From assembly GCF_001425235.1 (NCBI RefSeq), contig NZ_LMEA01000008.1, positions 669,613 to 733,612 on the forward strand: 64,000 nt of DNA. Reading direction: 5' to 3'. This DNA is from Devosia sp. Root413D1. Lineage in GTDB: Bacteria; Pseudomonadota; Alphaproteobacteria; Rhizobiales; Devosiaceae. Of the stretch, positions 51,808 through 61,163 are shown in pieces; position 1 is the first letter of the stretch; every line of letters starts with the position of its first letter. The notes under the pieces are model-generated. The model was given only the letters and a program-made list of their open reading frames with translations, was not told where the DNA came from and did not search any database. The position numbers and the translations under genes were made by a program.

Positions 51808-52776
51808 ATGAAGCTGGTCCTCCACGCCATCGCGGCGCTGTTCCTCGCGCTGCTCGCTTCGCCCGCGCTCTCGCAGAGCTTTCCCGTCACCATCAAGCAC
51901 GCGCTGGGCGAGACGGTGATCCCGGCCGCGCCACAACGCATTGTGACGCTCGGCTGGTCTTCGACCGATGCCGCCATCGCGCTCGGCACCGTGCCGGTCG
52001 GCTTTCCAAGCTTCCGCTCGGCCGGCTTCGACAAGGACATCGTGCCCTGGGTGGAGGAGGGCATCGCCAAGGCCGGTGGCGCCACGCCCGTGACCTTCGA
52101 CGATAGCGCCGGTGCACCGATCGAAAGGATCGCCGCGCTGAAACCCGACCTGATCCTTGCGGTCTACTCGGGCATCAGCGAGGACGAGTACAAGCTCCTG
52201 AGCCAGATCGCTCCGGTTGTGGCTTACCCCGAGCATCCCTGGACGGCGACCTGGCAGCAGGTGATCACCATCTCCGGCGAGGCGATGGGCAAGCCTGCCG
52301 AAGCGACGGCGCTGGTCGCCGAGCTCGAGACCTTCATCAGGGCCGAGGCGGCCAGGTACCCGGCGCTGTCAGGCAAGAGTGCCGTGACGCTGATCGACTA
52401 CAACGGCGCTGCTGCTATCCATTCGGCCGATGACGCGCGCGCCAAGCTGCTGGCGCTGGCCGGGCTGGTGATCCCGCCCAAACCCCAGGCTGCCGGTGCC
52501 AACGAGGGCTTTTGGTATCCGCTGAGCTACGAGAATTTCGACCAGATCCCGGCCGACATCCTGATCGGCTTCTTCAACTCACCCGAGCTGGCTGACGAGT
52601 TCTTTGCCCGCCCCTATATCGCAGCCGCTCCGCAGGTGAAGAGCGGCGCCTATGTGAGGATGGACGACCGCATCCTCAACATGTCGGTGATCTCCTCGAG
52701 CGCCCTGTCGATCAAATGGGGCATGCAGCGCTACTTCGAAAAGCTCGCCGCGGCGGCCGAGCACGTCGGGAAGTAG
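51808..52776 (+). CDS. iron-siderophore-type ABC transporter substrate-binding protein (paralogue)
   Basis: 322 residues, same fold: signal MKLVLHAIAALFLALLASPALS, then PVTIKHALGETVIPAAPQRIVTLGW, WVEEGIAKAGG and LILAVYSGISEDEYKLL. It resembles the upstream gene throughout, including the ends (LSYENFDQIPADILIGFF against LSYELFDQLTSDILITYY), a tandem duplication that has diverged. ATG 51808 is taken; GTG 51796 adds four residues. Confidence 0.83.
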   Translation: MKLVLHAIAALFLALLASPALSQSFPVTIKHALGETVIPAAPQRIVTLGWSSTDAAIALGTVPVGFPSFRSAGFDKDIVPWVEEGIAKAGGATPVTFDDSAGAPIERIAALKPDLILAVYSGISEDEYKLLSQIAPVVAYPEHPWTATWQQVITISGEAMGKPAEATALVAELETFIRAEAARYPALSGKSAVTLIDYNGAAAIHSADDARAKLLALAGLVIPPKPQAAGANEGFWYPLSYENFDQIPADILIGFFNSPELADEFFARPYIAAAPQVKSGAYVRMDDRILNMSVISSSALSIKWGMQRYFEKLAAAAEHVGK

Positions 52777-52782
52777 CAGCGT

Positions 52783-53196
52783 TCAAGTAGACCACGGGTT
52801 GATCAGTTCAACGCCGCAGCCCTCGAAGTCGCCGTCCCGCGTTGCGACAGCGGCACCACGCGACAAGGCGATGGCCGCGATTTGGGCATCAAGGGGGAGG
52901 ATGGGGCGCCCAATTCGCACCCTGCCTGCGACGATGCCAGCATAACTTGCCGCGTCTGCCTCGGTGAACGGCAGAACTCGCTCCGCGAAGCGTTCGAGAA
53001 TTGCCGCCACGAGCTGGGTCAATGCGGCTTTTCGCTTGCCGTCGGCTAGACGTTCGACGCCGAACAGCAGCTCCGCTTTGGTCACGGCCGTGGTCGCAAG
53101 GCTCTGGCGAGGTTGTACATCCATCCAGGCAACGACCCGTGGGTCCGCCTCAACCCTTATCAATTCGGACAGCACATTGGTGTCGAGGATGATCAC
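52783..53196 (-). CDS. vapC: VapC-type PIN-domain toxin
   Basis: 137 residues of PIN fold. Acidic residues of the metal site: LDTNVLSELI, AVTKAELLFGVERL and ILPLDAQIAAIALSRG, with RDGDFEGCGVELINP at the end. Toxins of this type cut RNA, often tRNA or rRNA. Its start overlaps the antitoxin stop by 4 bases, the classic arrangement with the antitoxin translated first. Confidence 0.85.
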   Translation of the reverse strand: MIILDTNVLSELIRVEADPRVVAWMDVQPRQSLATTAVTKAELLFGVERLADGKRKAALTQLVAAILERFAERVLPFTEADAASYAGIVAGRVRIGRPILPLDAQIAAIALSRGAAVATRDGDFEGCGVELINPWST

Positions 53197-53444
53197 TCGT
53201 CGAAGATATCCGGCAGTGGGCGCGCCGGCCCGCGAGGCGGGAGATCGAGCTCAATGCCGCCAGTTGCTTCCACAAGCTTGCGAATTTCGCTGCCGAGGCC
53301 GCCCTCTGTTCTCCCGGGCGCGTCCAGCTCCCGACGAAGGATGACTCTCGCTTCTTCTTCCATCGACCGATTGTTGGCTGCAGCCCTCCGTCGCAGCCGA
53401 CCCTTGAGATCGTCATCGAGCTTGCGAATGGTGAGTGAACTCAT
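53193..53444 (-). CDS. vapB: VapB/FitA-type antitoxin
   Basis: 83 residues: N-terminal ribbon-helix-helix (SSLTIRKLDDDLKGRLRRRAAANNRSMEEEARVILRREL) for operator binding and a C-terminal toxin-wrapping tail (IELDLPPRGPARPLPDIF). ATG 53444 gives the family length; an earlier in-frame start reaches into the operator. The perfect palindrome CATTGCATGCAATG at 53465-53478 lies 20 bases upstream as candidate operator. Confidence 0.83.
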   Translation of the reverse strand: MSSLTIRKLDDDLKGRLRRRAAANNRSMEEEARVILRRELDAPGRTEGGLGSEIRKLVEATGGIELDLPPRGPARPLPDIFDE

Positions 53445-53464
53445 AACAAGCGCTCCGATGCATT

Positions 53465-53478
53465 CATTGCATGCAATG
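53465..53478. promoter_or_regulatory. candidate VapBC operator palindrome
   Basis: CATTGCATGCAATG is a perfect 14-base palindrome, 21 bases upstream of vapB. RHH antitoxins bind such sites for autorepression. It also lies about 32 bases upstream of the predicted hom promoter. Confidence 0.55.
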
Positions 53479-53509
53479 CTATCACTCCGTGCCCTCGCCA
53501 TCAATCCTA

Positions 53510-53562
53510 TTGACGGATAGGGTCTTTCCTATCCATAGCTCTCGCACCAATTCCGAGAGCTG
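53510..53562 (+). promoter_or_regulatory. hom promoter with two inverted repeats
   Basis: TTGACG (53510-53515) is a plausible -35. GGATAGG/CCTATCC (53515-53521, 53528-53534) is a perfect 7-base inverted repeat over the spacer. AGCTCTCG/CGAGAGCT (53537-53544, 53554-53561) is a perfect 8-base repeat whose right arm contains GAGAG, the likely ribosome-binding site of hom. Either can be an operator for the fused HTH domain, or the second may hide the ribosome-binding site as RNA. Confidence 0.5.
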
Positions 53563-53567
53563 TTCTT

Positions 53568-55076
53568 ATGTCCGATATCCAGTCGTTCCGCCAATCCGTC
53601 GAAGCCTTCATTGCGGCGCGCGGTTGGACCCCGACCCGGTTCGGACGGACCATCGCCGGCGACCCGCTATTTGTGTTCGACCTCAGGGAAGGGCGCGAGC
53701 CGCGCTCGGATACCCGGACCCGGATTCTCAAGTCGATGCAGGACCACGCGGACGCTGCGCTCGAGGCGCCGCTGCGTATCGGCGTTGCCGGCCTCGGCAA
53801 TGTCGGCGCGACGCTGGTCCGCATCATCCAGAAGGATGGCGAGGAGCTGACCCGCAAGCTCGGTCGCAAGATCACCGTCACCGCCGTTTGCGCCCGCTCG
53901 CGCAGCCGCGACCGCGGCATCGATGCGAGCAATCTCGAGTGGTTCGACGATCCGGTGGCGCTGGCAAAATCCGACAGCATCGACCTGTTCGTCGAGTTGA
54001 TCGGCGGCGAGGACGGGCCGGCTTTGGCCGCCGTGAAAGCTGCGCTGGAGATCGGCCGGCCGGTGGTCACCGCCAACAAGGCGCTGCTGGCCCGGCATGG
54101 TGTGAACCTCGCCAGGGCGGCCGAGGAATCGGGCGCCCAGCTCGGCTTCGAAGCGGCGGTGGCCGGCGGCATCCCCGTCATCAAGACGCTGCGCGAGGGC
54201 CTCGGCTCGGCCCGCATCGCCCGCGTCTATGGCATCATGAACGGCACCTGCAACTACATCCTGACCCGCATGGGCAACGAGGGTATCAGCTTCGCCGAGT
54301 GCCTCGCCGATGCGCAGAAGCTGGGCTATGCCGAGGCCGATCCGAGCTTCGACGTCGACGGTTTCGACACCGCGCACAAGCTCGCTATTCTCGCCTCGCT
54401 CTGCTTCGGCTGCGAGATCGCGCCGGACGAGATTTTCGTCGAGGGCATCACCAGCATCAGCCAGGCTGATATCAAGGTGGCCGGCGATCTGGGCTACAAG
54501 ATCAAGCTGCTCGGCATCGCCCAGCGCTCGGCCGACGGCATCGACCAGCGCGTGCACCCGACGCTGGTGCCCAAGACCTCGGCGGTGGCCGGTGTCGATG
54601 GGGTGCTGAACGCGGTGGCGCTCGAAACCGACCATGTGCACGAGTTGCTGCTCGCCGGCCCGGGCGCCGGCGGCCCGCCGACGGCGTCCTCGGTGCTCTC
54701 GGATATCCTCGACATCGCCCGCGGCACGCGGGTGCCGCCGCTCGGCGTACCAGTGGCGGAGCTGACGCCCTATCGGCGCGCCCCGATCCGCGAGCACGAG
54801 GGCGGCTATTACATCCGACTAAATGTCAGGGACGTGCCCGGCGCGTTTGCCGCTATTGCTACCCGCATGGGTGCCGCCGGCATTTCTCTCGAAAGCGTCA
54901 TCCAGCGTCCGGATTTGCGTGTTAGCGAGCCGGGCGTGACGGGGACCGAGTCCCGCACGGTGGTGCTGCTCACGCACTCCACCATGGAGCAGACCGTCCG
55001 CGACGCCCTCCAGGCGATCAAGGGCGACGGCTTCATCGTCGGCGATCCGCAGATGATCCGGATCGAGCAACTCTAG
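53568..55076 (+). CDS. hom: homoserine dehydrogenase with an N-terminal HTH-like extension
   Basis: 502 residues. Residues 1-65 resemble a small HTH protein of alphaproteobacteria: FIAARGWTPTRFGRTIAGDP, FVFDLREGREPRS and RTRILKSM. From about 68: a Rossmann domain (LRIGVAGLGNVGATLVRI), TANKALLAR, a catalytic-domain GIMNGTCNYILTRM and GYAEADPSFDVDG, and an ACT domain (about 413-500, YYIRLNVRDVPGAFAAIATRM). Hom reduces aspartate semialdehyde to homoserine for Thr, Met and Ile. ATG 53736 could give a standard-length enzyme but lies in the HTH-like part and has no ribosome-binding site. Confidence 0.88.
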   Translation: MSDIQSFRQSVEAFIAARGWTPTRFGRTIAGDPLFVFDLREGREPRSDTRTRILKSMQDHADAALEAPLRIGVAGLGNVGATLVRIIQKDGEELTRKLGRKITVTAVCARSRSRDRGIDASNLEWFDDPVALAKSDSIDLFVELIGGEDGPALAAVKAALEIGRPVVTANKALLARHGVNLARAAEESGAQLGFEAAVAGGIPVIKTLREGLGSARIARVYGIMNGTCNYILTRMGNEGISFAECLADAQKLGYAEADPSFDVDGFDTAHKLAILASLCFGCEIAPDEIFVEGITSISQADIKVAGDLGYKIKLLGIAQRSADGIDQRVHPTLVPKTSAVAGVDGVLNAVALETDHVHELLLAGPGAGGPPTASSVLSDILDIARGTRVPPLGVPVAELTPYRRAPIREHEGGYYIRLNVRDVPGAFAAIATRMGAAGISLESVIQRPDLRVSEPGVTGTESRTVVLLTHSTMEQTVRDALQAIKGDGFIVGDPQMIRIEQL

Positions 55077-55078
55077 GA

Positions 55079-55177
55079 GCGCTTTCAGGAAAAGTTGCAG
55101 ACTTTTCCACCTCGAAAGCGCGACACATCAATGCCCAGGAGCATTTCACCGCTTCAACGAAGCGGTAAAGTGTCCGG
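55079..55177 (+). repeat. two-hairpin interspersed element, copy 3 (upstream of glpX)
   Basis: Outer stem GCGCTTTC (55079-55086) with GAAAGCGC (55114-55121); inner stem GGAAAAGT/ACTTTTCC (55088-55095, 55101-55108). A second hairpin pairs ACCGCTT (55148-55154) with AAGCGGT (55160-55166), extended outward through mismatches. It starts 3 bases after the hom stop. Confidence 0.75.
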
Positions 55178-55256
55178 GAGCCCTCCCGGCGTTGCGGTTC
55201 GGGATGGCGACCGCATAGGCCACGTAATGCCCCGTGCGGCGGGGCAGGGAGTGTTC

Positions 55257-56237
<981 letters not shown>

Positions 56238-56287
56238 CTTGATTGGGCATAGCGCTTGTGGCGTTCTGCCCGTTCGAGGAGGGCGCT

Positions 56288-56668
56288 ATGGCGAGCAAAG
56301 ATGACGTGCAGGTCGAAGCGCTGATGGCGGCGCTCGACCATCCGCTGAAGCCCGAAATCGAAGCGCTGCGTACAACCATCAAGTCCGCAGCACCCGAGTT
56401 GGGTGAGCGGGTCAAGTGGAATGCGCCCAGTTACTATCTCGGCCCGCACGACATGGCGGCGTTCAACCTGCGTCAGAGCAGCTTCGTGCAACTGGTGCTG
56501 GTGTTCCCGGGAGGCCTGATGATCGAGGATCGGCGCGGGCTGCTCGAGGGCGACTACAAGGATCGGCGCCTGTTGCGGGTCGACTCGATGGCCGATGTCG
56601 AGCACAAGCGGCCGGCCATCGAGGCCGTGGTCAGGCAGTGGGTGGCGCTGGTTTCGGCGTTACCCTGA
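56288..56668 (+). CDS. DUF1801 family protein
   Basis: 126 residues. The YdhG/DUF1801 fold of unknown function: LKPEIEALRTTIKSAAPELGERVKWNAPSYYLGPHDMAAFNLRQSS and FPGG near the end. GAGGAGGG precedes the ATG. Single-domain, cytosolic. It converges with the Tim44-like gene, whose terminator lies between. Confidence 0.78.
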   Translation: MASKDDVQVEALMAALDHPLKPEIEALRTTIKSAAPELGERVKWNAPSYYLGPHDMAAFNLRQSSFVQLVLVFPGGLMIEDRRGLLEGDYKDRRLLRVDSMADVEHKRPAIEAVVRQWVALVSALP

Positions 56669-56676
56669 AATGAAAA

Positions 56677-56699
56677 CGGGCCGCCCACTGGGCGGCCCG
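56677..56699 (-). terminator. terminator of the Tim44-like gene
   Basis: CGGGCCGCCC (56677-56686) pairs with GGGCGGCCCG (56690-56699) around loop ACT; on the - strand it is followed by TTTTCA. It may also slow transcription from the DUF1801 gene. Confidence 0.85.
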
Positions 56700-56721
56700 C
56701 TCGCATTCGGTAATCGGAAGC

Positions 56722-57672
56722 TTACGCTTCCTGGATGGCGCTGATCAGCCAGCGGCTGCCGTTCTGGCGCTGGAAGGTCCAGACCTCGGTGGTCTCGGTG
56801 ATCCGATCGTCGCCGGAGACGATCTCACCGGTGCCGCGGTTACGGGTGACGTCGCGGCTCTCGTAGCGCATCGCCACGCTCGCGTAGTCGGTGCCGTCTT
56901 CCCGCCAGGCTTCGGCCACGTCGCCGGCGAGAAGGTTCACATCGAACACCTCGTTGCGCAGGCCCTTGGAGGCGTTCTCGCCCAGTTCCTCGGCAAGGTA
57001 GCCCATCACTTCGGGCGTGGTGATCCGGCGGAGCGCCGCATAGTCCTCGCGCGAGTAGGCGTCCTGCATCTCCTTGAGCTGGCTCTCGAAAGTGCCGAGG
57101 TCCTGGTCGGTGATGCCAACCTCATCGCGCCGGCCGGCACGCTGCGAAGCTGCCGAGCGCGGGCCGCGCGGAGCCGCAGCGCCACCGCCGCCGCCATAGG
57201 TGCGGGCCGTGTTCTGTGCCTCGTAGTTCAACGGGCCGCCGGCCATGGCCGGGCGCTGCTGCCGGCGCCTGAGGAAGAAGCTGACGATAAGGCCGATGAT
57301 CGCCACCTGCACCAAGAGGGCAAGCATGCCGCCGAAACCGCCGAAGCCGAACCCGAACAGCATGCCGAACAGACCGGAGAACAGGAAGCCGCCGAGCAGC
57401 GCGCCGCCAAAACCGCCGAACAGGCTGGGGCGGGCCGGTGTCGTGGCATTACCCACGGTATTCCGCGTCGTGCTGTTGGTCATCGTGTTCTGCACCGGCG
57501 CCGTGGTGTTCGGCGACACCTGGGTAGACGGCACGCTCCGCTCGGTACGGATGCCGCGGCTGCCAAAGCTGCCGCCGCGCCGCGCTTCTGCGGTATCGAC
57601 CGCAACCAGCGAGAAGGCCATGATCAGAGTGGCAAGGAGGGCCGAAAACCGGAAGCCCTTCGAAGCGAACAT
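56722..57672 (-). CDS. Tim44/TimA-like domain protein
   Basis: 316 residues. Signal-like N-terminus MFASKGFRFSALLATLIMAFSLVAVDTAEA, a Gly/Phe-rich stretch with a membrane segment (about 103-134, FGGMLALLVQVAIIGLIVSFFL), then a Tim44-like domain (about 190-316, FESQLKEMQDAYSREDYAALRRITTPEVMGYL, ...GSRWLISAIQEA). Bacterial members are of unknown role. It starts at ATG 57672; a longer frame to 58005 overlaps the recJ promoter side and is not supported. Confidence 0.8.
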   Translation of the reverse strand: MFASKGFRFSALLATLIMAFSLVAVDTAEARRGGSFGSRGIRTERSVPSTQVSPNTTAPVQNTMTNSTTRNTVGNATTPARPSLFGGFGGALLGGFLFSGLFGMLFGFGFGGFGGMLALLVQVAIIGLIVSFFLRRRQQRPAMAGGPLNYEAQNTARTYGGGGGAAAPRGPRSAASQRAGRRDEVGITDQDLGTFESQLKEMQDAYSREDYAALRRITTPEVMGYLAEELGENASKGLRNEVFDVNLLAGDVAEAWREDGTDYASVAMRYESRDVTRNRGTGEIVSGDDRITETTEVWTFQRQNGSRWLISAIQEA

Positions 57673-57862
57673 TGTGGTTCCCCATGTAAAACGTTGGGGT
57701 TGATATGGGGACCTTTGCCACCCGGCGCTAGACCTTTCGTCGCCCGCTTGTCCGTTTTTCATCGGTTCGCCGTCCGGCCCCTTGGCTGCCGCCCTGATCC
57801 CGGCGGGAAAACCGCCATGGCACCCTCGACTATCACTTGCTTTCTGCTTACCTCGCGGGGTG

Positions 57863-59659
57863 ATGGACGAGCCGCGCCCCAACTTCCTCGACGTATCGAA
57901 TTCCGCCTTGGGCCGCGCCTGGGTGGATCGGCTCGATCCGGCGGCAGCGCGGACTGCCGCGGCCATCGGCCAGCGCACGAACCTCTCGGAGATTCTCGCC
58001 CGCATCGTCGCCGGGCGTGGGGTCGGCGTCGATGCCGCCGAGATCTATCTGCAGCCGACCATCCGCGAGCTGATGCCCGACCCCTCGACGCTCGCCGGCA
58101 TGGATGCTTTGGCCGAGCGGCTGGCCAGCGCCATCACCGACAACGAGCCGGTGGCGCTGTTCGGCGACTATGACGTAGACGGCGCCTGCTCCTGTGCGCT
58201 GATGGCCCGCTACCTCCGGCATTTCGGGCTCGACCCCCAGGTGCATATCCCCGACCGCATCTTCGAGGGTTATGGTCCCAACACCACCGCGATCGACAAG
58301 CTGGTCGACGGCGGCGCCAAGCTGCTGATTACGCTCGACTGCGGCACCACCAGCGATGGCCCGATCGCCCATGCCCGCGAACGTGGCCTCGACGTACTGG
58401 TGATCGACCATCACTTGTCCGACGCCGAGCTGCCGCGGGCCAATGCACTGGTCAACCCCAACCGCCCCGATGACATCTCCGGCCTCGGCTACCTCTGCGC
58501 GGCCGGCGTCACCTTCATGGTGCTGGTGGCGACCAACCGGCTGCTGAAGCAACGCGGCGACACGGGCCTGCCCAACCTGATGACGATGATCGACCTCGTG
58601 GCGCTGGCGACGGTCTGCGATGTCGTGCCGCTGAAGGGGCTGAACCGCGCATTCGTGGCGCGCGGCCTCGAGGTGGCGCGCACCGGTTCCAACCGCGGCA
58701 TCGGTGCCCTGGCGCTGGCGGCGCGGCTTTCCGGTCCGCTCAATGCGTATCATCTCGGTTACCTGATTGGACCGCGCATCAATGCCGGCGGCCGCATCGG
58801 CGATGCGGCGCTCGGCACCAGGTTGCTGTCGCTCGACGACGAGCAACAGGCGCTGATGATCGCGGCGCAGCTCAACGAACTGAACTCGGAGCGCCAGCGC
58901 ATCGAAGTCGAGGCGGTGGAGGAGGCGGCGCGCGCCGCCGAGGCCGAGATCGGCGGCGGCGAGGGGCCGCCCGTACTGGTGCTGGCCTCGGCCAACTGGC
59001 ACCCCGGCGTGGTCGGTCTGATCGCGGCGCGGCTGCGCGAGCGCTTCGAACGCCCGACCTTCGCCATCGCGCTGGCCCCCGACGGCACCGGCACCGGCTC
59101 GGGCCGCTCGATGCCGGGTGTCGACCTTGGTAGCGCCGTGATCGAGGCGGTAGAGCTGGGTCTCGCGGTGAAGGGCGGCGGGCACGCCATGGCGGCTGGC
59201 GTGACACTGAAGCCGGGGCAGCTCGGGCCGTTCCGTGCCCACGTCACCGACCGGCTGGGCAACAGCGTCAGCGCGGCGCGGGCGCTCACCGCGCTCGAGA
59301 TCGATGCGGCGATGACGGCGCGTGGCGCCAACCCGCAATTCGTGCATGAGATCGAGCGGGCAGGGCCGTTCGGCGCCGGCAACCCACAGCCGGTGTTTGC
59401 CTTTCCGGCGCACAAGGCGAAGTTCGCCGAGATCGTCGGCGCCGGTGGGCATGTGAAGTTCACCTTGACCGCCGACGATGGCGCGCGACTCAAGGCCATT
59501 GCCTTCCGCGCCGCCACTACCGCGCTCGGCGAAGCGTTGCTGAGCGCCGGCAACGACACCCCGCTGCACATGGCGGGGACGCTGTCGATCGACCATTGGC
59601 AAGGCCGCGAAGAAGCGCAGTTCCGCCTGCTGGATGCGGCGCGACCGGGCGGTCGCTAG
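57863..59659 (+). CDS. recJ: single-stranded-DNA-specific exonuclease RecJ
   Basis: 5'-3' exonuclease of the RecF pathway and mismatch repair. 598 residues; phosphoesterase motifs FGDYDVDGACS, TLDCGTTSDGPIAHA, VIDHHLSDAELP and the DHHA1 motif VKGGGHAMAAG. Starts MDEPRPNFLDVSNSALGRAWVDR, standard for the order. GTG 57860 is one codon upstream. Faces away from the Tim44-like gene with about 190 bases between. Confidence 0.93.
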   Translation: MDEPRPNFLDVSNSALGRAWVDRLDPAAARTAAAIGQRTNLSEILARIVAGRGVGVDAAEIYLQPTIRELMPDPSTLAGMDALAERLASAITDNEPVALFGDYDVDGACSCALMARYLRHFGLDPQVHIPDRIFEGYGPNTTAIDKLVDGGAKLLITLDCGTTSDGPIAHARERGLDVLVIDHHLSDAELPRANALVNPNRPDDISGLGYLCAAGVTFMVLVATNRLLKQRGDTGLPNLMTMIDLVALATVCDVVPLKGLNRAFVARGLEVARTGSNRGIGALALAARLSGPLNAYHLGYLIGPRINAGGRIGDAALGTRLLSLDDEQQALMIAAQLNELNSERQRIEVEAVEEAARAAEAEIGGGEGPPVLVLASANWHPGVVGLIAARLRERFERPTFAIALAPDGTGTGSGRSMPGVDLGSAVIEAVELGLAVKGGGHAMAAGVTLKPGQLGPFRAHVTDRLGNSVSAARALTALEIDAAMTARGANPQFVHEIERAGPFGAGNPQPVFAFPAHKAKFAEIVGAGGHVKFTLTADDGARLKAIAFRAATTALGEALLSAGNDTPLHMAGTLSIDHWQGREEAQFRLLDAARPGGR

Positions 59660-59695
59660 CCGCTCGAGCGGGTGCTCTGAGGGTTGAAAGTCATG

Positions 59696-59724
59696 CTTGC
59701 ATATCCACTTATGACGACTAAAGT
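59696..59724 (+). promoter_or_regulatory. candidate promoter of cfa
   Basis: CTTGCA (59696-59701), 17-base spacer, TAAAGT (59719-59724), about 110 bases upstream of the start. Only partly consensus. Confidence 0.3.
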
Positions 59725-59832
59725 GCTGCCCTAATTCACGGGGAGCCCCGTTGCTCGGTCGCGTCTTTGCGGCCCCGCGGCGGCGCTGGTTTGGCCGCTC
59801 GGCGGAGCGGACTTAGTCTGGAATGTTGCGTC

Positions 59833-61068
59833 ATGGATAAGCTTGCGGTTGAAACGAGGGCAGCGTCGCCCACGCCGTGGACCCATCTGCTCTCGACCGT
59901 TGCGGCCTTTCTCGGCAAGCGGCTGATCGGCCGCCCCAAGCACGGCGCGGTCACCATCACTTTCCCGAATGGCAAGACCCGCACCTTCGGCGACCCGTCG
60001 ACCGGGGTGCATGCGCAGCTGACGCTGCACAACTTCAAGGTGTTGCAGAAGACCCTGCAGCGCGGCACCGTTGGCTTCGCCCAGGCCTATATCGACGGCG
60101 ACGTCGAGATCGAGGACCTGACGGCGCTGTTCCGCTATTTCCTGCAGAACCGTGACGTGCTCGATAGCGGCGAGAACTCCTGGTACGGCCGGGCCGCCCA
60201 GGACTTCACCTACCACCTGAGTCGGCACAACTCGAAAGAGGGGTCCAAGAAGAACATCTCCGAGCATTACGACCTCGGCAACGACTTCTATGCCGAGTGG
60301 CTCGACCCTTCGATGACCTATTCCTCGGCCCTGTTCACCTCCGACGAGCAGTCGCTCACCGATGCGCAGCACACCAAGTACCGCCGCGTCGCCGAGCTGG
60401 CCGGCGTCAAGGCAGGGCACCGCGTGCTGGAGATCGGCTGTGGTTGGGGCGGCTTTGCCGAAACCGCTGCCAAGGACTTCGGCGCCGAAGTCTACGGCAT
60501 CACGCTCTCGGCCGAGCAGCTGAAATATGCCAACGAGCGCCTTGAGCGGCAGGGGCTCGACCAGCTCGCCACCATGCATTTCGAAGATTATCGCGATACC
60601 CGCGGCGATTTCGACCACGTCGCCTCGATCGAAATGATCGAAGCCGTTGGCGAAGAGCACTGGCCGAGCTACTTCAAGACCGTGCACGATCGGCTGAAAC
60701 CGGGCGGCACCGCGGCGATCCAGGCGATCACCATCGGCGAGCAGGATTTCCACGATTATCGGGCGCGTCCGGATTTCATCCAGCGCTTCATCTTCCCCGG
60801 CGGCATGCTGCTGACCAAGACCGCCATGCAGGAGCAGGGCGACAAGGTCGGGCTCATCCTCGAGAATGTCGAGACCTTCCGGCTGAGCTATGCCAGGACG
60901 CTGAAGCTTTGGCGCGAGCGCTTCCTCGACCGCTGGAATGACATCAAGAAGCTCGGCTACACCGAGGAATTCCGCCGCAAGTGGGTGTATTACCTCAGCT
61001 ATTGCGAAGCGGGCTTCTTCGAAGGCTCGATCGACGTCGGCATCTACCAGTACCGGCGGCCGGCCTGA
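59833..61068 (+). CDS. cfa: cyclopropane-fatty-acyl-phospholipid synthase
   Basis: 411 residues. CFA synthases methylate the double bonds of membrane phospholipids, using S-adenosylmethionine. SAM-binding VLEIGCGWGGFAETAAKDFGAEVYGITLS (about 198-226), preceded by HYDLGNDFYAEWLDPSMTYSSALF, and the GGMLLTK and FRRKWVYYLSYCEAGF stretches. N-terminal domain intact. An open frame upstream to 59767 has no ribosome-binding site. Protects membranes in stationary phase. Confidence 0.92.
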   Translation: MDKLAVETRAASPTPWTHLLSTVAAFLGKRLIGRPKHGAVTITFPNGKTRTFGDPSTGVHAQLTLHNFKVLQKTLQRGTVGFAQAYIDGDVEIEDLTALFRYFLQNRDVLDSGENSWYGRAAQDFTYHLSRHNSKEGSKKNISEHYDLGNDFYAEWLDPSMTYSSALFTSDEQSLTDAQHTKYRRVAELAGVKAGHRVLEIGCGWGGFAETAAKDFGAEVYGITLSAEQLKYANERLERQGLDQLATMHFEDYRDTRGDFDHVASIEMIEAVGEEHWPSYFKTVHDRLKPGGTAAIQAITIGEQDFHDYRARPDFIQRFIFPGGMLLTKTAMQEQGDKVGLILENVETFRLSYARTLKLWRERFLDRWNDIKKLGYTEEFRRKWVYYLSYCEAGFFEGSIDVGIYQYRRPA

Positions 61069-61163
61069 ATGGCTGAAGCGCGATGAAGCAGAGCTGAACA
61101 GCTCGGCTTGGATCGGTTCAAAAACCTCCCCCTACGGTGCGTTGTCACCATAGGGAGATGGAG

